Source: Winogradskyella ludwigii (GTDB lineage: Bacteria > Bacteroidota > Bacteroidia > Flavobacteriales > Flavobacteriaceae). From it: a stretch of DNA of 64,000 nt. Position 1 is the stretch's first letter. Each line of letters begins with the position of its first letter. Shown here one piece after another: positions 35,141 to 44,949 of the stretch. The translations under genes and the position numbers were made by a program. Location: the NCBI RefSeq assembly GCF_013403985.1, contig NZ_JABFDF010000002.1, positions 248,001 through 312,000 on the forward strand, in the 5' to 3' direction. The notes beneath the pieces are model-generated. The model did not search any database. It saw nothing but the letters and a program-made list of their open reading frames with translations, and was not told the DNA's origin.

Positions 35141-37342
35141 CTAATTCGCTACTTCACTCATAAATTTAATTCGATATAAACGCAACTCTTCGTCATCATA
35201 GTCTCCATCAAATTCTTCGATAGCTTCGTCTATTTTATCACTTTCAGACTCCATAAAGTAATCATGTATTTCTTCTTGTTGGTCTTCATCCAAAAGATCA
35301 TCTATCCAATAATTAATATTTAGCTTCGTACCTGAAAACACAATAGATTCCATTTCCTTTATAAAGGCTGGCATCTCCATGCCTTTAGAAGAAGCAATAT
35401 CAGTTAAAGGTAATTTTCTATCTACATTTTGAATGATGTATAATTTTATGGCAGAGTTTGTTCCTGTAGATTTTACAATCATATCCTCTGGTCGTAAAAT
35501 ATCGTTATCCTCTACATAGTCTGCGATTAATCCAATAAAATCTTTACCATATTTTTTAGCTTTACTTTCACCTACTCCATGTACATTAGATAATTCTTCA
35601 ATAGAAACAGGATATTTTAAAGACATATCTTCTAATGAAGGGTCTTGAAAAATTACAAATGGAGGGACACCAAGTTTTTTAGCATTGCGTTTACGCAAAT
35701 CTTTAAGCATTCCCATTAATTTTTCATCTGCAACGGCGCCTCCTCCTTTAGCATTGGTTATAATACTATCGTTAGAATCCTCATCAAAAACATGATCTTC
35801 TGCCATCATAAAAGATGATGGTTTACTTATAAAATCTGCACCACTGTCACTTAATCTTAAAACTCCGTAAGTTTCAATATCCTTCTTTAAGTAACGTGCA
35901 ACTAGAACTTGACGGATTAACGCCATCCAATATCTCGGATCTTTGTCTTTACCTACTCCAAAGTGGTCTTGTAAGTCTGTTTTATGTGACGAAATCAGTG
36001 CATTAGAGTTTCCTACAAGTACTTGTACTAAATCTTTTGCTTTATATTTTTCATTCGTCTTTCTAACTGTTTCTAAAAGAATTTTAACATCCTCTTGCGC
36101 TTCAACTTGTTTTTTAGGATGCCTAACATTATCATCCATATCGCCACCATCACCAGTTTCGTTGTCAAATTCTTCTCCAAAATAATGAAGAATAAATTTA
36201 CGTCTAGATACAGAAGTTTCAGAAAAAGCAACGACCTCTTGAAGTAAAGCATGACCAATTTCTTGCTCTGCTACAGGCTTTCCTGCCATAAACTTCTCAA
36301 GCTTCTCTATATCTTTATAAGCATAATAGGCTAAACAATGCCCTTCTCCTCCATCTCGACCCGCACGACCCGTTTCTTGGTAATAACTTTCTATACTTTT
36401 AGGAATGTCATGATGAATTACAAATCGCACATCGGGTTTATCTATTCCCATACCAAAGGCAATAGTTGCCACCACAACATCTGTATCTTCCATTAAGAAC
36501 ATATCTTGATGTTTTACTCGGGTTTTCGCATCTAAACCTGCATGATAAGGCACTGCTTTTATACCATTTACTTGAAGGACTTGTGCTAAAGACTCCACAC
36601 GTTTTCTACTTAAACAATATATAATACCTGATTTTCCATCGTTCTGTTTTACAAAACGAATAATATCTGCATCTACATTTTTAGTTTTTGGGCGTACTTC
36701 ATAATATAGATTAGGTCTATTAAAAGAATCCTTAAATGTCACTGCTTTTGGCATTCCCAAACTTTTCAGGATATCTTCCTGAACTTTTGGAGTTGCTGTT
36801 GCTGTTAATCCAACAATAGGAATATCGTCTCCTATACGTTTTATAATCGTTTTAAGATTTCTGTACTCTGGTCTAAAGTCATGTCCCCATTCACTGATAC
36901 AATGGGCTTCATCTACAGCCATAAAGGAAATTTTGACTGTTCTTAGAAAGTCTACATATTCTTCTTTAGTTAAAGATTCAGGAGCTACATATAATAGTTT
37001 TGTAACACCATTAGTAATATCATCTTTAACACGTTTTACTTCTGTTTTATTTAAAGAAGAATTTAAAACGTGTGCAACACCTTCGTAATCGGATACGGCT
37101 CTTATGGCATCTACTTGATTTTTCATCAAAGCAATAAGTGGAGATACTACAATAGCAGTACCTTCTTTAATTAAAGCTGGTAGTTGATAACATAAAGATT
37201 TTCCACCACCAGTTGGCATAATAACAAAAGTGTTATTACCAGCTACGACGTTCTTTATTACTTCTTCTTGAAGCCCCTTGAATTCTGAAAATCCAAAGTG
37301 CTTTTTTAATGCGGAGTGTAAGTCAATTTCTGCAATACTCAT
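35141..37342 (-). CDS. recQ: ATP-dependent DNA helicase RecQ
   Basis: A 733-residue 3'-5' helicase. Motif [18 protein letters not shown], motif [19 protein letters not shown] with the RecQ aromatic loop, motif [18 protein letters not shown], and motif [14 protein letters not shown] are all present. The RecQ-C-terminal region lacks the usual four-Cys zinc site: around residues 375-430 I see CLAYYAYKD and no cluster of four Cys. A winged helix and a HRDC domain follow ([20 protein letters not shown]). The acidic C-terminal extension (about 625-733) is longer than in E. coli RecQ. It repairs and restarts replication. Confidence 0.94.
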   Translation of the reverse strand: MSIAEIDLHSALKKHFGFSEFKGLQEEVIKNVVAGNNTFVIMPTGGGKSLCYQLPALIKEGTAIVVSPLIALMKNQVDAIRAVSDYEGVAHVLNSSLNKTEVKRVKDDITNGVTKLLYVAPESLTKEEYVDFLRTVKISFMAVDEAHCISEWGHDFRPEYRNLKTIIKRIGDDIPIVGLTATATPKVQEDILKSLGMPKAVTFKDSFNRPNLYYEVRPKTKNVDADIIRFVKQNDGKSGIIYCLSRKRVESLAQVLQVNGIKAVPYHAGLDAKTRVKHQDMFLMEDTDVVVATIAFGMGIDKPDVRFVIHHDIPKSIESYYQETGRAGRDGGEGHCLAYYAYKDIEKLEKFMAGKPVAEQEIGHALLQEVVAFSETSVSRRKFILHYFGEEFDNETGDGGDMDDNVRHPKKQVEAQEDVKILLETVRKTNEKYKAKDLVQVLVGNSNALISSHKTDLQDHFGVGKDKDPRYWMALIRQVLVARYLKKDIETYGVLRLSDSGADFISKPSSFMMAEDHVFDEDSNDSIITNAKGGGAVADEKLMGMLKDLRKRNAKKLGVPPFVIFQDPSLEDMSLKYPVSIEELSNVHGVGESKAKKYGKDFIGLIADYVEDNDILRPEDMIVKSTGTNSAIKLYIIQNVDRKLPLTDIASSKGMEMPAFIKEMESIVFSGTKLNINYWIDDLLDEDQQEEIHDYFMESESDKIDEAIEEFDGDYDDEELRLYRIKFMSEVAN

Positions 37343-37364
37343 TAATCCCTATTGGTATTTTATA

Positions 37365-37372
37365 TACATTTG
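37365..37372 (+). promoter_or_regulatory. -7 element upstream of kpsF
   Basis: TACATTTG matches TAnnTTTG and is followed by CAAC; it lies 58 bases before the TTG start of the next gene. No well-placed -33 box is seen. Confidence 0.45.
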
Positions 37373-37430
37373 CAACAAGTTTAAAGATAACAAAATCTTT
37401 ATACCTAGAAAACCTAATAAAAAATAAGTT

Positions 37431-38396
37431 TTGAACAGTAAGCAATCAATTTTAAAAACTGCTACATCTACCATAAAATTAGAAAGTAAAGCGATAGCTC
37501 ATTTATCGGAATTACTTACTGATGATTTTGCTGATGCCGTAGAATTAATTTACAATTCTAAAGGTCGTGTTATAATCACAGGAATAGGCAAAAGTGCCAT
37601 TATTGCTAACAAAATCGTTGCCACTTTAAATTCTACAGGTACTCCTGCAGTTTTTATGCATGCCGCAGATGCCATCCATGGAGACCTTGGATTAATGCTT
37701 GAAGACGATGTTGTAATATGCATTTCTAAAAGCGGAAATACACCAGAAATAAAAGTTTTAGTACCACTTATTAAGAATGCAAATAATAAAATGATTGCTA
37801 TAACGGGTAATATAGAATCGTTTTTAGGGCAACAAGCCGATTTTATTTTGAACACTTTTGTAACTCATGAAGCGTGTCCTAATAATTTAGCACCAACAAC
37901 AAGTACCACGGCACAATTAGTTATGGGAGATGCTTTGGCGGTTTGTTTATTAGAATTACGTGGGTTTTCGAGCAAAGATTTTGCAAAATATCATCCAGGA
38001 GGTGCGCTTGGTAAGCGACTTTATTTACGAGTGAATGATTTATCTTCTCAAAACCAGAAACCTCAAGTTGCTTTAGAAACATCTTTAAAAGAAGTTATTG
38101 TAGAAATTACGGAAAAGATGTTAGGAGTTACTGCTGTTGTGGATAATGACCAAATTGTAGGTATTATTACAGATGGGGATTTAAGGCGTATGCTAAGTAA
38201 AAGTGACGACTTTATGAGTTTGAAAGCAAAAGACATCATGAGTAAAAACCCTAGACGTATTTCTGAAGAAGCCATGGCTGTTGAGGCAAAAGAACTTATG
38301 GAAGAGTTTGGTATTTCTCAATTATTAGTAGAGCATGATGGTAAATATTCTGGAGTGGTTCATCTTCACGATTTAATAAAAGAAGGTATAATATAA
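37431..38396 (+). CDS. kpsF: KpsF/GutQ-type sugar-phosphate isomerase (arabinose-5-phosphate isomerase)
   Basis: A 321-residue enzyme with an N-terminal SIS domain (about 30-180: ITGIGKSAIIANKIVATLNS, MHAADAIHGDLGLM, CISKSGNTPEIKVL) and two CBS domains (about 205-320), the classic KdsD/KpsF layout. The conserved YHPGGALGKRL joins them. It converts ribulose-5-phosphate to arabinose-5-phosphate for KDO synthesis. The start is TTG, in a 15-base context identical to that of the WbqC gene. Its stop overlaps the tatC start by one base; lptB lies downstream, so the group mixes envelope functions. Confidence 0.93.
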   Translation: MNSKQSILKTATSTIKLESKAIAHLSELLTDDFADAVELIYNSKGRVIITGIGKSAIIANKIVATLNSTGTPAVFMHAADAIHGDLGLMLEDDVVICISKSGNTPEIKVLVPLIKNANNKMIAITGNIESFLGQQADFILNTFVTHEACPNNLAPTTSTTAQLVMGDALAVCLLELRGFSSKDFAKYHPGGALGKRLYLRVNDLSSQNQKPQVALETSLKEVIVEITEKMLGVTAVVDNDQIVGIITDGDLRRMLSKSDDFMSLKAKDIMSKNPRRISEEAMAVEAKELMEEFGISQLLVEHDGKYSGVVHLHDLIKEGII

Positions 38397-39244
38397 TGGC
38401 AAATAAGCAATTGGATGAGATGTCTTTTTTAGATCATCTCGAAGTATTAAGATGGCATTTAGTTAGAGCAACAATTAGTATTGCAATCGCAGCCACTTTA
38501 GCCTTTATTTTTAAGAGATTTATTTTTGATGTTATCATTTTTGGCCCAACACATATGACCTTCCCAACTTACGAAGGTCTTTGTAAAATGTCGCAATTTT
38601 TAGGCATGTCTGACACCACATTTTGTGCACAAGAATTTCCATTTATAATTCAGAACAGAACGGTTGCTGGTCAGTTTTCGGCACATATATGGACGTCTAT
38701 TTATGCTGGTTTTATAATATCTTTTCCATATGTTCTTTATCAATTATGGAGTTTTATAAGTCCTGGATTAAAAGCTAGTGAACGCAAAAACTCTAGAGGT
38801 TTCATTATTATTGCATCATTATTATTCTTTATAGGTGTGTTGTTTGGCTATTATATAGTAACACCATTATCCTTAAATTTCTTGGCTAATTATCAGATTA
38901 GTGATCAAATTTTAAATGAATTTGATATTAGTGATGTTATTGCACTTGTCCGAACGTCTTCAATTGCTTCTGGCTTCGTGTTTGAATTACCTATCATCGT
39001 TTACTTTCTAACCAAAGTAGGCTTAGTAACTCCTCAATTTCTTAAAAAGTATAGAAAATTCGCCTTAGTTATCGTTCTTATTTTATCTGCGATTATTACA
39101 CCACCAGATATTGCGAGTCAGGTTATTGTAGCTATACCTATACTATTATTGTACCAAGTGAGTATTTATATTTCTGCCGTTGTGGTTAGAAATCAGACTC
39201 GAAAAACTACAAGGGAAAATAAAAAATCAACAAACAAGTCCTAA
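38396..39244 (+). CDS. tatC: Twin-arginine translocase subunit TatC
   Basis: A 282-residue, six-helix membrane protein. The N-terminal MSFLDHLEVLRWHLVRA contains the conserved DHLEELR-type signal-recognition motif. After the first helix there is a longer periplasmic loop than in E. coli (about 45-85). Then come GFIISFPYVLYQLWSFISPGL, FELPIIVYFLTKVGL and ILSAIITPPDIASQ. It is the receptor for twin-arginine signal peptides. No tatA is next to it; that gene must be elsewhere. It is coupled to kpsF by a one-base overlap. Confidence 0.96.
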   Translation: MANKQLDEMSFLDHLEVLRWHLVRATISIAIAATLAFIFKRFIFDVIIFGPTHMTFPTYEGLCKMSQFLGMSDTTFCAQEFPFIIQNRTVAGQFSAHIWTSIYAGFIISFPYVLYQLWSFISPGLKASERKNSRGFIIIASLLFFIGVLFGYYIVTPLSLNFLANYQISDQILNEFDISDVIALVRTSSIASGFVFELPIIVYFLTKVGLVTPQFLKKYRKFALVIVLILSAIITPPDIASQVIVAIPILLLYQVSIYISAVVVRNQTRKTTRENKKSTNKS

Positions 39245-39247
39245 ATT

Positions 39248-39610
39248 ATGTCTGATAGTGTAAAAGAATTTAATGATTATCGCGTTAAAATGAATGGTAA
39301 AATTTTAGCTGATAATAATAAAGTGGTTAAGCGTATTTTTAATCTCGATACTAACGCTTTTCAAGCAGGAGCTTTAGACAAAAAAACGAAAGAACTTTTA
39401 GGCTTAGTGGCTTCAACGGTTTTACGTTGCGATGATTGTGTTAAATACCATTTAGAAGCCTCTTATAACGAAGGTATAACTAAAGAAGAAATAAGTGAAG
39501 CTCTTGGTATTGCTACTCTAGTTGGTGGTACTATTGTGATTCCGCATTTGCGTCGCGCACATGAATATTGGGATGCTATAGAAGAGCACAATACAAATCC
39601 AGACTTATAA
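39248..39610 (+). CDS. Carboxymuconolactone decarboxylase (CMD/AhpD-like) family protein
   Basis: A 120-residue all-helical protein. The AhpD-type redox site is CDDCVKYHLEASYNEG, a CxxC with the His three residues later, followed by the typical TKEEISEALGIATLVGG. This suggests an alkylhydroperoxidase-like or thiol-disulfide role more than lactone decarboxylation. It follows tatC by 3 bases; lptB comes 85 bases later. The partner is unknown. Confidence 0.9.
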   Translation: MSDSVKEFNDYRVKMNGKILADNNKVVKRIFNLDTNAFQAGALDKKTKELLGLVASTVLRCDDCVKYHLEASYNEGITKEEISEALGIATLVGGTIVIPHLRRAHEYWDAIEEHNTNPDL

Positions 39611-39695
39611 TTACAAGGTTAAACTTTTAATAAATGATTGCTAAACAGAATAGAATGTATATGATTTTGTTAAATTTAGCGTTATTAGACGATAT

Positions 39696-40436
39696 ATGAA
39701 GTTACGAGCAGAACATTTAATGAAGTCCTACGGTGGACGAAAAGTAGTAAAAGATGTCTCATTAGAAGTTAACCAAGGAGAGATTGTTGGTTTATTGGGT
39801 CCTAATGGTGCTGGTAAAACCACATCGTTTTACATGATTGTTGGTATTATTAAACCTAACGGTGGAAACATTTTTTTAGATGATACTAACATTACTAAAT
39901 ACCCAATGTACAAACGTGCTCAAAACGGTATTGGTTATTTGGCTCAAGAACCGTCTGTTTTTAGAAAATTAAGTATCGAAGATAATATTCTTAGTGTTTT
40001 ACAGCTTACTAAATTAAGTAAGAAAGAGCAACTCAATAAAATGGAATCACTTATTGAAGAGTTTGGTCTGGGTCACATTAGAAAAAGTCGTGGAGATTTA
40101 TTATCTGGAGGAGAACGCCGTAGAACCGAAATAGCAAGAGCCTTAGCAACAGATCCTAATTTTATTTTATTAGATGAACCATTTGCAGGTGTAGATCCCG
40201 TTGCTGTAGAAGATATTCAGCGTATTATTGCTAAATTAACCAAAAAGAATATTGGTATTCTTATTACAGACCACAACGTTCAAGAAACTTTAGCAATTAC
40301 AGATAGAACCTATTTAATGTTTGAAGGAACAATTTTAAAAGCTGGAAAACCTGAAGAATTAGCTAGTGACGAAATGGTGCGTAAGGTTTATCTTGGTCAA
40401 AATTTTGAACTTCGTAAGAAGAAGCTCGAGTTTTAA
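39696..40436 (+). CDS. lptB: LPS export ABC transporter ATP-binding protein
   Basis: A 246-residue ABC ATPase. Walker [11 protein letters not shown] (about 35-44), Q-loop [11 protein letters not shown], signature [15 protein letters not shown], Walker [14 protein letters not shown] and H-loop [10 protein letters not shown] are all present. The [15 protein letters not shown] and [16 protein letters not shown] segments are characteristic of LptB, which powers LPS extraction from the inner membrane with LptFG. TAAATTTA (39671-39678) could serve as a weak promoter -7 box. Confidence 0.95.
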   Translation: MKLRAEHLMKSYGGRKVVKDVSLEVNQGEIVGLLGPNGAGKTTSFYMIVGIIKPNGGNIFLDDTNITKYPMYKRAQNGIGYLAQEPSVFRKLSIEDNILSVLQLTKLSKKEQLNKMESLIEEFGLGHIRKSRGDLLSGGERRRTEIARALATDPNFILLDEPFAGVDPVAVEDIQRIIAKLTKKNIGILITDHNVQETLAITDRTYLMFEGTILKAGKPEELASDEMVRKVYLGQNFELRKKKLEF

Positions 40437-40437
40437 T

Positions 40438-40737
40438 CTAATTACTCTGTCTTATTTTTTTAATTATTAAGATTATTACATATACAACGATGGCTTGTAT
40501 AATTACATTAATAATCCAATATATACCCAACATATAGAGTTCTTCTTGAGCGAAAAAAGGTAAATTACTATTTATTAAACTTATAGGAAAACTGAATAAA
40601 GTTATTAGTATTCCTGAAATTGATGATAATTCATTGTGAGATTGAGACAATAAAACATCTGCTAGTCCAATTAAAAACTGAATCACCATTAGGACGAAGA
40701 AAATAGTGATGAAATATTTAAGTTTAATCCTATTCAT
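40438..40737 (-). CDS. Unknown small membrane protein (99 residues)
   Basis: Three hydrophobic segments (YFITIFFVLMVIQFLIGLAD, ISGILITLFSFPISLI, YWIINVIIQAIVVYVIILII) with short polar loops and a basic tail. No domain is recognised. It ends one base from the convergent lptB stop. A TATATTTG element on the minus strand at 40846-40853 could be its promoter, with a leader of about 100 bases that holds a small AGAACA/TGTTCT inverted repeat. Confidence 0.62.
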   Translation of the reverse strand: MNRIKLKYFITIFFVLMVIQFLIGLADVLLSQSHNELSSISGILITLFSFPISLINSNLPFFAQEELYMLGIYWIINVIIQAIVVYVIILIIKKIRQSN

Positions 40738-40864
40738 TATTACAGTTGGTCTTTAGAACAAACTCATGTTCTTAATTTATAATAGTTCTCGTAGTCACCT
40801 AAGGACTAACTATATACAAACATAAACTATAATAGTTAAAGAAACCAAATATAGGCACTGATTT

Positions 40865-41746
40865 TTAATGCTTTACCGATTTCTTAGGAAGAAGACTCTT
40901 AATACCATTAACGATAAGCAAACAGCAAATACCAGCTGCAAGTCCTACTATAAAATCTCTTAAAATAGAAGGAATCTGTTCTAAGAAATGATGTAGAAAT
41001 TCAATATTATGAACAAAAATTCCGCCAGCAACCAATAACAAAGCTATAGTACCAATAACAGATAAACTTTTAATTATAACTGGTAAAGCATTAACCAAAA
41101 GCGTTCCAGTGTTGAACAAAATACCAGTCTTATTTTTACTTTTTCCAATTAGTTTTAAACCAAAATCATCCATTCTAACAATTATGGCAACAATACCATA
41201 AACACCAATTGTAGCGATTAAAGCAACGACGGAAACTACAATAATCTGGGTTAATAATGGTTCTCCAACAACCGATCCTAATGCTATTATTACAATTTCT
41301 ACAGATAGAATAAAATCTGTAACTACAGCCGATTTAATTTTTGCTTTTTCTAAATCTAATAATTCTTCCTCTGTAAAATCTTTTTTAAGCTCTACAGTCT
41401 CTTCTTTTGGATGTGGCACGAAAAATTCATAGATTTTTTCAGCTCCTTCATAAGCCAAATACAAACCTCCTAAAACTAAAACAACAATAACTGCCCAAGG
41501 AATAAATGCACTCATTAAAAATGCTAAAGGCAAAATTATTAACTTATTAAGCATAGAACCTTTAGTAATAGCCCAAAGCACTGGAATTTCCCTAGAAGAG
41601 ACAAATCCTGAGGCTTTTTCTGCATTTACAGCTAAATCATCTCCTAAAATACCAGCCGTTTTTTTAGTCGTTATTTTAGTCATTGCAGCAACATCGTCCA
41701 TTATAGCTGCTATATCATCTAGTAATGCAAAAAATCCTGAAGCCAT
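40865..41746 (-). CDS. DUF808 (YedI-like) inner-membrane protein
   Basis: This 293-residue protein starts with ASGFFALLDDIAAIMDDVA, the DUF808 hallmark, and continues with TTKKTAGILGDDLAVNAEKA. Several membrane helices follow (about 75-105, 140-190, 215-240, 260-285), and the acidic cytoplasmic segment PHPKEETVELKKDFTEEE lies between. The function of the family is unknown. It appears to be a single-gene unit, 38 bases after pssA on the same strand. Confidence 0.9.
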   Translation of the reverse strand: MASGFFALLDDIAAIMDDVAAMTKITTKKTAGILGDDLAVNAEKASGFVSSREIPVLWAITKGSMLNKLIILPLAFLMSAFIPWAVIVVLVLGGLYLAYEGAEKIYEFFVPHPKEETVELKKDFTEEELLDLEKAKIKSAVVTDFILSVEIVIIALGSVVGEPLLTQIIVVSVVALIATIGVYGIVAIIVRMDDFGLKLIGKSKNKTGILFNTGTLLVNALPVIIKSLSVIGTIALLLVAGGIFVHNIEFLHHFLEQIPSILRDFIVGLAAGICCLLIVNGIKSLLPKKSVKH

Positions 41747-41784
41747 TAGTTATAATTTTGTTATGAAAATATGAAATGAAAAAT

Positions 41785-42540
41785 TTAAATTTTAGACCTT
41801 GACACTAAAGATAATAGTACATAAAACGCTATAACAAGTGGTATAGCTGCAAATTGAAGCACAATAAGAAGCACCACACTAATTATAAGAAAAATATAAC
41901 GTATCGCATTATCTTTAAAACCCCAATTTTTAAATTTCAAAGCAAATAACTTAATGTTAGAATTTAAAAGGTAACAGCTTAAAAGTGTTAAACCGATTAA
42001 AAACCATTGGTTATAAATTATAGAATTCATAAGGTCACTATTCTGATACTCTAAAATTAGTGGTAAAGAAAGTATTACAAGTGTATTTGCTGGTACAGGT
42101 AAACCTTTAAAATAAGTCTGTTGGTCTTCATCTATATTAAACTTCGCTAAGCGATATGCAGAAGCTAAAGTAATAAGTAAACCAATTAGAGGCAGAACTG
42201 GTAATTTGAGTTGTTCCCAATGAAAAACAGTATTCCAACTTTCTGCATTAACTCCAAGATCTGGAGAATTTGTAGCATCTGCTATAAGCTTAAACATAAT
42301 TATACCAGGCACTACTCCACTTGTAACCAAATCTGCTAAAGAATCTAGCTGAATACCTAATGGGCTTTGTACATTTAATTTACGAGCCAAAAGCCCATCA
42401 AAAAAATCAAAAAATATACCTAAAAACACAAAAATTGCAGCAGCAATAAAGTCACCATTTACTGCAAAAATCACAGCTATACACCCAGAAAACAAGTTAA
42501 GAAGCGTAACAATATTAGGAATGTGTCTTTTGAAACTCAT
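41785..42540 (-). CDS. pssA: CDP-diacylglycerol-serine O-phosphatidyltransferase (CDP-alcohol transferase)
   Basis: A 251-residue membrane enzyme. The CDP-alcohol motif is complete: Asp48-Gly49, Ala52-Arg53, Gly62, Asp66 and Asp70 in DGLLARKL and SPLGIQLDSLAD. The N-terminal RHIPNIVTLLNLFSGCIAV and length are typical of PssA of the Bacillus type. It makes phosphatidylserine, the precursor of phosphatidylethanolamine. No decarboxylase gene (psd) is adjacent. The 117 bases upstream separate it from the divergent PorV-like gene. Confidence 0.9.
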   Translation of the reverse strand: MSFKRHIPNIVTLLNLFSGCIAVIFAVNGDFIAAAIFVFLGIFFDFFDGLLARKLNVQSPLGIQLDSLADLVTSGVVPGIIMFKLIADATNSPDLGVNAESWNTVFHWEQLKLPVLPLIGLLITLASAYRLAKFNIDEDQQTYFKGLPVPANTLVILSLPLILEYQNSDLMNSIIYNQWFLIGLTLLSCYLLNSNIKLFALKFKNWGFKDNAIRYIFLIISVVLLIVLQFAAIPLVIAFYVLLSLVSRSKI

Positions 42541-42657
42541 AGAATTAATTTTTGTAAAAATATAAAAGTATTTGCGTCTAATCTTATATTTTTTAAAATT
42601 GAAGTAAAAGAAAACAATAAGAACATAGTTTTAGAGTTAAATAGATAGAAAAATATT

Positions 42658-43755
42658 ATGCATCTTTGTAAAAAAAATTTGTTGTTGAAAAATTACTTGG
42701 TAATTCTCTTAACACTTACTGGACTAATCGCTTCAGCGCAAACGACACGAAAATATTCTAATGAATTTATGAATATTGGTGTTGATGCTGCTGCTTTAGG
42801 TATGAGTAATGCTGTTGTATCGCAAACTGCCGATGTTAATTCGGGTTATTGGAATCCTGCCGGATTAGTACATCTTGAAGATAACGAGATGTCATTAATG
42901 CACTCCAGCTATTTTGCTAACATTGCCAACTATAACTACATCGCATACGCAATGCCTCTTGATAATGATAGTGCTTTAGGCATATCGCTTATACGATTTG
43001 GTGTTGATGATATTTTAGACACGACACAATTAATAGACGACCAAGGCAATATAAATTACGATCGTATAAGTACGTTTTCTACTGCAGATTATGGTTTAAC
43101 CTTTTCTTTTGCTAAAAAATTACCCTTAGATGGTTTAAACTTTGGAGTTAATGCCAAAATTATTCGTCGAATTATTGGAGATTTCGCGTCTTCATGGGGT
43201 TTTGGTTTTGATGCTGGTATTCAATTTGAAGGTAAAAACAATTGGAAGTTTGGTTTAATGGCAAGAGACATTACAACGACCTATAACGCCTGGTCTATTG
43301 ACGAAGAAAAGTTTGAACAAATAAGTGGAGCTGTCGATGGTGAAAACCAAGAATTACCTGAAAGCACTGAAATAACGATCCCAAAACTGCAATTTGGATT
43401 GTCTAAAAAATGGATATTCCATTATGATTATTCATTATTAGCTGCTGCAAATTTAAACATGCGTTTTGCAGAGAATAACGATATTATATCAACGTCTTTT
43501 GCAAGTATTAATCCTGCGTTAGGATTTGAATTTGGTTATACAGACTTGGTATTCTTAAGAGCTGGAGTCGGTAATTTTCAAAATGAAATACAATTGGATG
43601 ATTCTGAACAAGTCTCATTTCAACCTAATTTTGGAGTTGGTTTTAAATATAAAGGTATTCAAATCGATTACGCCTTTACCGATATTGGGGATCAAAGTGC
43701 CGCCTTATATTCTAATGTGTTTTCTTTAAAAGTAGATTTTAGCATTTTTAGATAG
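42658..43755 (+). CDS. PorV/PorQ-family outer-membrane beta-barrel protein
   Basis: A 365-residue protein with a signal peptide (VILLTLTGLIASAQ) and a FadL-like barrel. The N-terminal FMNIGVDAAALGMSNAVVSQ and GYWNPAGLV are the marks of the PorV/PorQ family. PorV members shuttle type IX secretion substrates to the attachment complex; this one resembles the PorV2 paralogues, whose role is less well defined. It is followed after 12 bases by a DUF4105 gene; no other por/gld gene lies nearby. Confidence 0.87.
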   Translation: MHLCKKNLLLKNYLVILLTLTGLIASAQTTRKYSNEFMNIGVDAAALGMSNAVVSQTADVNSGYWNPAGLVHLEDNEMSLMHSSYFANIANYNYIAYAMPLDNDSALGISLIRFGVDDILDTTQLIDDQGNINYDRISTFSTADYGLTFSFAKKLPLDGLNFGVNAKIIRRIIGDFASSWGFGFDAGIQFEGKNNWKFGLMARDITTTYNAWSIDEEKFEQISGAVDGENQELPESTEITIPKLQFGLSKKWIFHYDYSLLAAANLNMRFAENNDIISTSFASINPALGFEFGYTDLVFLRAGVGNFQNEIQLDDSEQVSFQPNFGVGFKYKGIQIDYAFTDIGDQSAALYSNVFSLKVDFSIFR

Positions 43756-43767
43756 ATAACCATCCTA

Positions 43768-44949
43768 ATGAAATTAAAACTATCCTTTTTTGTTTTCTTA
43801 TTTACTATTGTTTCTGCCTTCGCTCAGCAATTTAAGCTTTCTAACAATGCTCAAATATCTGTTTTAACCGTTGGTCCTGGAAATTCTTTAAATGATGCTT
43901 TTGGTCATAACGGATTTAGAATAAAAGATAACACGTTAGGTATCGATATCGTTTACGGTTATGGAGAATACGATTTTGATGCTCCTAACTTCTATTTAAA
44001 ATTTGCTCAAGGAAAGTTAAACTATCTTATTAGTAAAAACAACTTTTCAGATTTCTATAATTATTATGTCCGCTATAATCGTACTGTAGATCAACAAGTT
44101 TTAAATATTACACCTACAGAGAAACAAAAACTATTCAACTATTTAGAAAATAATTATAAGCCTGAAAACAGGCGTTATCTATACGATTTTTTCTATGATA
44201 ACTGTGCAACACGAATTAGAGACGTTACCATAAGCTCCATAAATCGTGAAATTGATTTTAAGCTACCTGAAAATTTTCAACCTAAAACCTTTAGGTCTCT
44301 TATCCATGATCATGTTGGTTTGAATACATGGGGAAGTTTTGGGATTGACATTGCATTAGGTTCTGTTATTGATAGAAAAGCGACTGCTTCTGAACATATG
44401 TTTTTACCACATTATATCAATTCGTTTTTTGAAGATGCGACTTTAAATGGTACGGAACGTTTAGTAAAAAAATCAACTACATTATATCAGAAAAAAGAAA
44501 CTAATAGTGCTTCAAATTTTATTTTTAGTCCACTAGCTATAATGAGCTTATTAGGAATAATCATTTTATTTATAACTTACAAAGATTATAAAAACCATAC
44601 TAGAACACAATGGTTAGACATCACCCTTTTTGGAATAACAGGTCTAATTGGTCTGCTTGTTTTATTTTTATGGTTTGCGACTGATCATTCTACAACCGCT
44701 CAAAACTATAACTTACTTTGGGCTTTTCCTCTTAATATTCTTATAATAGGGCAATTAGTAAAACCCGAAGTAAAAAATTGGTTTAAGAGCTATTTGAAAT
44801 TTATAATTATTATGCTCTGTCTAATGTCTATGCATTGGATAATTGGAGTACAAGTATTTGCTATTGGATTAATTCCATTGCTTATAGCACTGTTTATTAG
44901 ATATATTTTTATTCTAAAATTCTTCAATCAGGATAAAAAAAGTATCTAA
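43768..44949 (+). CDS. DUF4105 membrane protein
   Basis: This 393-residue protein has a signal peptide (FFVFLFTIVSAFAQ), an N-terminal DUF4105 domain (about 25-215) and five or so C-terminal membrane helices (about 250-385). The domain holds TVGPGNSLNDAFGHNGFRI, a YGYGEYDF segment and FFYDNCATRIRD with the conserved Cys; such Asn/Cys/His positions suggest a papain-like or NlpC-like hydrolase, not proven. It probably acts at the periplasmic face of the inner membrane. Its stop directly abuts the stop of the convergent glycosylphosphotransferase. Confidence 0.88.
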   Translation: MKLKLSFFVFLFTIVSAFAQQFKLSNNAQISVLTVGPGNSLNDAFGHNGFRIKDNTLGIDIVYGYGEYDFDAPNFYLKFAQGKLNYLISKNNFSDFYNYYVRYNRTVDQQVLNITPTEKQKLFNYLENNYKPENRRYLYDFFYDNCATRIRDVTISSINREIDFKLPENFQPKTFRSLIHDHVGLNTWGSFGIDIALGSVIDRKATASEHMFLPHYINSFFEDATLNGTERLVKKSTTLYQKKETNSASNFIFSPLAIMSLLGIIILFITYKDYKNHTRTQWLDITLFGITGLIGLLVLFLWFATDHSTTAQNYNLLWAFPLNILIIGQLVKPEVKNWFKSYLKFIIIMLCLMSMHWIIGVQVFAIGLIPLLIALFIRYIFILKFFNQDKKSI

